In this document: piece by piece, positions 60,142 through 64,000 of the stretch
Position numbering within the stretch: position 1 is the stretch's first letter
Layout: each line of letters starts with the position of its first letter
Source: an uncultured Candidatus Pelagibacter sp.
GTDB taxonomy: Bacteria; Pseudomonadota; Alphaproteobacteria; Pelagibacterales; Pelagibacteraceae
NCBI GenBank assembly: GCA_905618915.1
Contig: CAJQTI010000006.1
Coordinates: forward strand, 1 to 64,000
Length of the DNA stretch: 64,000 nucleotides
Reading direction: 5' to 3'
The notes under the pieces: model-generated
What the model was told of the DNA's origin: nothing
Databases searched by the model: none
Seen by the model: the letters and a program-made list of their open reading frames with translations, nothing else
Made by a program: the position numbers and the translations under genes

Positions 60142-60332
60142 TTGTTGATGTTTCTTTTCTTTTCTTTTCTCCAAAGAATAAAAAATAATAAAATTAATGC
60201 TGGTTGAAGAATTACAAATATAATTATGTTTGCTAAATAATAACCAAATCCATATTCCCCTGGCATACCACCTATAGCTTGTAGAATATAAACACATAAC
60301 ATAAAGAGGTCTGTAATAATTTTTTCGAACAT
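60138..60332 (-). CDS. 64-aa small membrane protein inside his operon
   Basis: TM-rich ORF whose TGA overlaps the hisA ATG (ATGA), fills the hisH-hisA gap exactly. Confidence 0.75.
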   Translation of the reverse strand: MFEKIITDLFMLCVYILQAIGGMPGEYGFGYYLANIIIFVILQPALILLFFILWRKEKKRNINK

Positions 60333-60333
60333 T

Positions 60334-60960
60334 TTATAATTTTATAAAGTTTCTTATTATTTGTAATCCAATTTTATCGCTCTTTTCAGGGTGAAACTGG
60401 GTTCCAAAGATATTTTCTTTTTCAACTGAACAAACAATATTTGATGAATAATCTGTTGTTGCTGAAATTACACTTTTATCTTCAGGAATAAATTCATAAC
60501 TGTGCACAAAATACATGTGTGATTTATTTTTTATATCCTTAAAAATCTTGCTTTCTTTAATAATACTAATTTCATTCCAACCAATGTGTGGAAGTTTAAA
60601 TTTATTATTTTTATTATCAATCTTTGAGACTTTTCCTGAAATCCAGCCAAGACCTTTGGTTTCAGTTTCTTCATAACCAAGGTCTGCAAACATCTGTAAA
60701 CCAACACAAATTCCAAGAAGAGGTTTTTTGTTGGTGACTGCAAACTCATTGAGTGTCTCTACCAAACCATTTATGCCATTTAATGCATCAACACAGCTCT
60801 TAAACGACCCTTGTCCTGGTAAAACTACCTTGTCGCTTGATTTAATCTTATTTAAATCTGAAGTTACTTCGATATTAACTTTGTCTTTAGCAACTTCTTT
60901 AAAGGAGTTTATTACAGAGCTAATGTTTCCTGAATTGTAATCAACAATTGCGACATTCAT
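60334..60960 (-). CDS. hisH: Imidazole glycerol phosphate synthase subunit HisH
   Basis: VDYNSGNISSV, LPGQGSF, GICVGLQMF, GTQFHPEKS. Confidence 0.96.
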   Translation of the reverse strand: MNVAIVDYNSGNISSVINSFKEVAKDKVNIEVTSDLNKIKSSDKVVLPGQGSFKSCVDALNGINGLVETLNEFAVTNKKPLLGICVGLQMFADLGYEETETKGLGWISGKVSKIDNKNNKFKLPHIGWNEISIIKESKIFKDIKNKSHMYFVHSYEFIPEDKSVISATTDYSSNIVCSVEKENIFGTQFHPEKSDKIGLQIIRNFIKL

Positions 60961-60965
60961 TAAAC

Positions 60966-61556
60966 TTATAATGAGCCTTTAGTTGATGGAATACTTTTTT
61001 TATTTCTAGGATCTATTTCTAATGCTGTTCTTAATGACCTTGCTAAAGCTTTAAAACAAGACTCAATTATGTGATGACTGTTGTCTCCATAAATATTTTC
61101 CATGTGCAGTGTTATTCCTGCTGATTGAGAAAATGCTTGAAACCATTCTTTAAAAAGTTCTGTGTCCATCTCTCCAAGTCTTTCCACTTTTAATTTAACT
61201 TTCCATATTAAATAAGGTCTATTTGAAACATCAATTGCAACTCTTGTTAATGTTTCATCCATTGGAATCATTGCATGAGCGTATCTTTTAATTCCTTTAA
61301 AATCTTTCAGTGCTTTTTTTAAAGCCTCACCTATTGCTATTCCAGTATCTTCTGTTGTGTGGTGAAGATCTATATGAGTATCTCCTTTTGCTTTAACTTT
61401 TAAATCTATTAGTGAATGCTTTGATAATTGTTCAAGCATATGATCTAAAAAACCTATTCCAGTATCAATTTTATATTGACCTTTACCGTCAATATTAACT
61501 TCAACACTGATACTGGTTTCTTTTGTTTTTCTAGAAACTTTTCCAATTCTTCTCAT
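60966..61556 (-). CDS. hisB: Imidazoleglycerol-phosphate dehydratase
   Basis: [33 protein letters not shown]. Confidence 0.97.
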   Translation of the reverse strand: MRRIGKVSRKTKETSISVEVNIDGKGQYKIDTGIGFLDHMLEQLSKHSLIDLKVKAKGDTHIDLHHTTEDTGIAIGEALKKALKDFKGIKRYAHAMIPMDETLTRVAIDVSNRPYLIWKVKLKVERLGEMDTELFKEWFQAFSQSAGITLHMENIYGDNSHHIIESCFKALARSLRTALEIDPRNKKSIPSTKGSL

Positions 61557-61612
61557 AATATATAATATGTATATAAGGATTAATTCACTATATCAATATT
61601 TGCAATCTACTA

Positions 61613-61640
61613 CTTGAAGATTAAAAATTAATATCCATTT
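61613..61640 (+). promoter_or_regulatory. RpoH (sigma32)-like promoter for hslVU
   Basis: CTTGAA-N14-ATCCATTT, 7 nt before the hslV ATG. Confidence 0.55.
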
Positions 61641-61647
61641 ATAATCT

Positions 61648-62163
61648 ATGACTACAATAGTGCTTATCAGAAAAAATAATGAAGTAGTGGTTGCAGGAGA
61701 TGGCCAGGTTAGTATGGGCAATACTGTTATAAAAAGCACTGCTGCAAAGGTTAGAAAAATTGAAAAAAGAAATGTAATAGCTGGGTTTGCTGGATCGACT
61801 GCAGATGCATTAACTTTGTTTGAAAGACTGGAAGCAAAACTTGAAAAGCATGCTGGTAACCTTCCAAGAGCAGCTGTCGAGTTAGCAAAAGACTGGAGAA
61901 CTGACAAATATTTAAGAAGACTAGAAGCTTTAATGGCTATTGGCGATAAAGAGAATAGCTTTATAATTTCAGGAACTGGTGATGTGTTAGAACCAGAGGG
62001 TGATGCCATAGGTATAGGATCAGGTGGAAATTATGCTCTGGCTGCTGCTAAAGTTTTATTAGATACAGACTTGAGTGCTGAAGAAGTTGCAAGAAAAGCA
62101 ATTCAAGTTGCATCTGAGATTTGTGTTTTCACTAATAATAATATTAAAATTGAAAAAATTTAA
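61648..62163 (+). CDS. hslV: ATP-dependent protease subunit HslV
   Basis: [37 protein letters not shown]. Confidence 0.97.
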   Translation: MTTIVLIRKNNEVVVAGDGQVSMGNTVIKSTAAKVRKIEKRNVIAGFAGSTADALTLFERLEAKLEKHAGNLPRAAVELAKDWRTDKYLRRLEALMAIGDKENSFIISGTGDVLEPEGDAIGIGSGGNYALAAAKVLLDTDLSAEEVARKAIQVASEICVFTNNNIKIEKI

Positions 62164-63530
62164 TGAAAGATACAAACGTTACACCTTTTCCAAAAGAAAA
62201 AACTGAAAAGAAAGATGGCTCATTAGTTAGTTCTTTATCACCAAGAGAAATAGTTTCCGAATTAGATAGGTACGTTGTTGGACAAAATAAAGCTAAAAAG
62301 GCAGTCGCTATTGCTCTAAGAAATAGATGGAGAAGACAGGCTTTAAAAGGTGAAATGAAAGATGAAGTTTTGCCTAAAAATATTTTAATGATCGGACCAA
62401 CAGGGGTTGGTAAAACAGAGATTTCTAGGAGACTATCTAAGTTAGCTGAAGCTCCTTTTGTAAAGGTAGAGGCTACAAGATTTACTGAGGTTGGATATGT
62501 TGGAAGAGATGTTGAACAAATCATAAGAGATCTACTTGAAATTGCGATTGCAATGGAGAAAGTAAAAAAAAGAAAAGAAGTTCATGCAAAGGCTCAAAAA
62601 TTAGCAGAAGAAAAAGTTTTAGATGCTCTAGTTGGAAATAAAGCAAGTCTTGCTACAAGAGAGAGCTTTAGAAAAAGATTAAGAGATGGTGATCTAGATG
62701 ACAATGAAATTGAAATTGCAGTAAATGATAGTGGCTCTCAAGCTGCGTTTGAAATTCCTGGAATGCCCGGAGCAAACATTGGAATGATAAATATTGGAGA
62801 GATGATTGGAAAATCTGTTGGCAATAAACAAAAAAAGAAAAAAATGAGTGTCAAAGAATCTCATGAAATTTTAATTAACGACGAAGCTGATAAGTTAATA
62901 GAAGAAGATAAAATTATAAAATCAGCAAAAGATTCAACAGAAAATAATGGAATAGTTTTTTTAGATGAAATAGATAAAATTTCAGGAAGAACAGATAGAT
63001 CTGGTGGAGATGTTTCTAGAGAAGGAGTACAAAGAGATCTGCTCCCACTAATTGAAGGAACAACAGTTAGCACAAAATACGGTACAATTAAAACCGATCA
63101 TATTTTATTTATTGCATCTGGCGCATTCCAACTAGCAAAACCTTCAGACTTACTTCCAGAATTACAAGGTAGATTACCAATAAGAGTTGAGCTTGAAGCT
63201 TTAACTAGTGATGATTTTAAAAGAATTCTTAAAGAACCAGATTATAGTTTAATCAAACAATATGTGGCTCTTTTAAAAACAGAAAATGTTGAACTAGAAT
63301 TTTCTGATGACGGTATTGATGCGATTGCCAATATGGCTTCAGAAGTTAACAATACTGTAGAAAATATTGGCGCAAGAAGACTCCATACTATTATCGAAAG
63401 AATTTTAGATGATATTAGTTTTACTGCAACAGATAGAGCTGGTGAAAAAATTATAATAGATTCAGCATATGTTAAACAAAATCTAGATGAACTTGTTAAA
63501 GATACAGATTTATCTAAATTTATTCTTTAA
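62163..63530 (+). CDS. hslU: ATP-dependent protease ATPase subunit HslU
   Basis: [48 protein letters not shown]. Confidence 0.98.
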   Translation: MKDTNVTPFPKEKTEKKDGSLVSSLSPREIVSELDRYVVGQNKAKKAVAIALRNRWRRQALKGEMKDEVLPKNILMIGPTGVGKTEISRRLSKLAEAPFVKVEATRFTEVGYVGRDVEQIIRDLLEIAIAMEKVKKRKEVHAKAQKLAEEKVLDALVGNKASLATRESFRKRLRDGDLDDNEIEIAVNDSGSQAAFEIPGMPGANIGMINIGEMIGKSVGNKQKKKKMSVKESHEILINDEADKLIEEDKIIKSAKDSTENNGIVFLDEIDKISGRTDRSGGDVSREGVQRDLLPLIEGTTVSTKYGTIKTDHILFIASGAFQLAKPSDLLPELQGRLPIRVELEALTSDDFKRILKEPDYSLIKQYVALLKTENVELEFSDDGIDAIANMASEVNNTVENIGARRLHTIIERILDDISFTATDRAGEKIIIDSAYVKQNLDELVKDTDLSKFIL

Positions 63531-64000
63531 ATTTATTCATATTTTTAAGATAGATATAAAAAGCTCCACTGCCACCATCTTCAATCTTAGCGTCTGTAGT
63601 TTCAATAATAAGTCGTGTTAAACTTTTATTTTTTTCAATAAACTCTGGAACTGAATATTTTAGTATGCTCAAATCCTTTGAGAGGTAAGGATTTTCAACA
63701 TTTTTAGACCTTAGTCCTTTGCCTGTAATCACAATTATTTTAGTAACACTTTCCTCAAAACATTTTTGAATGAATTGTTCTATGGCCTTATTTGCTTCTT
63801 CGATTGTATAACCATGAAGATCTATTTTTTTTATCTTCTCATATCTTATTTTTTTTTTATGGACAAAATCTTTATTTGGAATTTTCTCTTTATTATTTAG
63901 AAAATTTTCCCAGTCATACTTGTCTTTATCTGGATTTTTTATATCCTTTTTTTTTATAGAATTGTTATTAATATTTTTTTTTTTGTTATTTAGGAAATTT
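63520..64000 (-). CDS. Smr domain protein (partial; runs off the right edge)
   Basis: Hand translation beyond the track ORF: ...[14 protein letters not shown]...[42 protein letters not shown]; open to the window edge. Confidence 0.88.
   Translation of the reverse strand, partial: NFLNNKKKNINNNSIKKKDIKNPDKDKYDWENFLNNKEKIPNKDFVHKKKIRYEKIKKIDLHGYTIEEANKAIEQFIQKCFEESVTKIIVITGKGLRSKNVENPYLSKDLSILKYSVPEFIEKNKSLTRLIIETTDAKIEDGGSGAFYIYLKNMNKFKE

Noticed and set aside
59422-60297. 291-aa extended HisA ORF
   Set aside because: First 52 residues overlap the small membrane ORF in another frame; canonical HisA start is MKIFPAIDI at 60141.
61593-62009. 138-aa minus-strand ORF over hslV
   Set aside because: Antisense to hslV, Ser/Phe-rich mirror translation.
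62144-62524. 126-aa minus-strand ORF over hslU
   Set aside because: Antisense to conserved hslU; no supporting motif.
1-64000. CRISPR arrays, IS elements, prophage, toxin-antitoxin or restriction genes
   Set aside because: Looked for spaced direct repeats and characteristic proteins; none seen.

Overview
AT-rich, gene-dense, mostly operonic bacterial chromosome segment. Protein content and compactness look like a streamlined alphaproteobacterium of the SAR11/Pelagibacterales type (inference; no database search was run). Left to right: a GlpSTPQV-like polyol/sugar ABC transporter operon with an alcohol dehydrogenase and a divergent regulator; a 2-hydroxyacid redox cluster (MFS, D-2-hydroxyacid DH, GlcD-like, aminotransferase, tandem LldD-like oxidases); ccmCDEFGH; hspQ; argG; two photolyase/cryptochrome-like genes with associated small genes; folD, hemCD, tsaD; an Lrp/DHDPS-like pair; an EVE protein; acs and an SSS symporter; rpe, heparinase-like, purH; tRNA-Gly(GCC); ftsK and lolA; hisEFAHB; hslVU; and a partial Smr gene at the right edge. 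No CRISPR array, IS element, rRNA or phage module was seen. Most interesting observations: (i) a cryptic 40-aa DUF2256-type gene missed by the ORF track, inside a tightly coupled FeS-type photolyase operon; (ii) a photolyase-like protein that looks circularly permuted; (iii) several orphan gene-start mini-ORFs (EVE-like MNYWLMKPK, DUF4212-like MNQVSKHWENN, signal-peptide-like MKKLLGIVVLVLL) that may be recombination scars or leader peptides, one flanking an Lrp/DHDPS cassette; (iv) complementary loss of catalytic motifs in the two ABC ATPases; (v) RpoH-like promoters in front of hspQ and hslVU; (vi) an AcoR-like regulator lacking its AAA+ domain.
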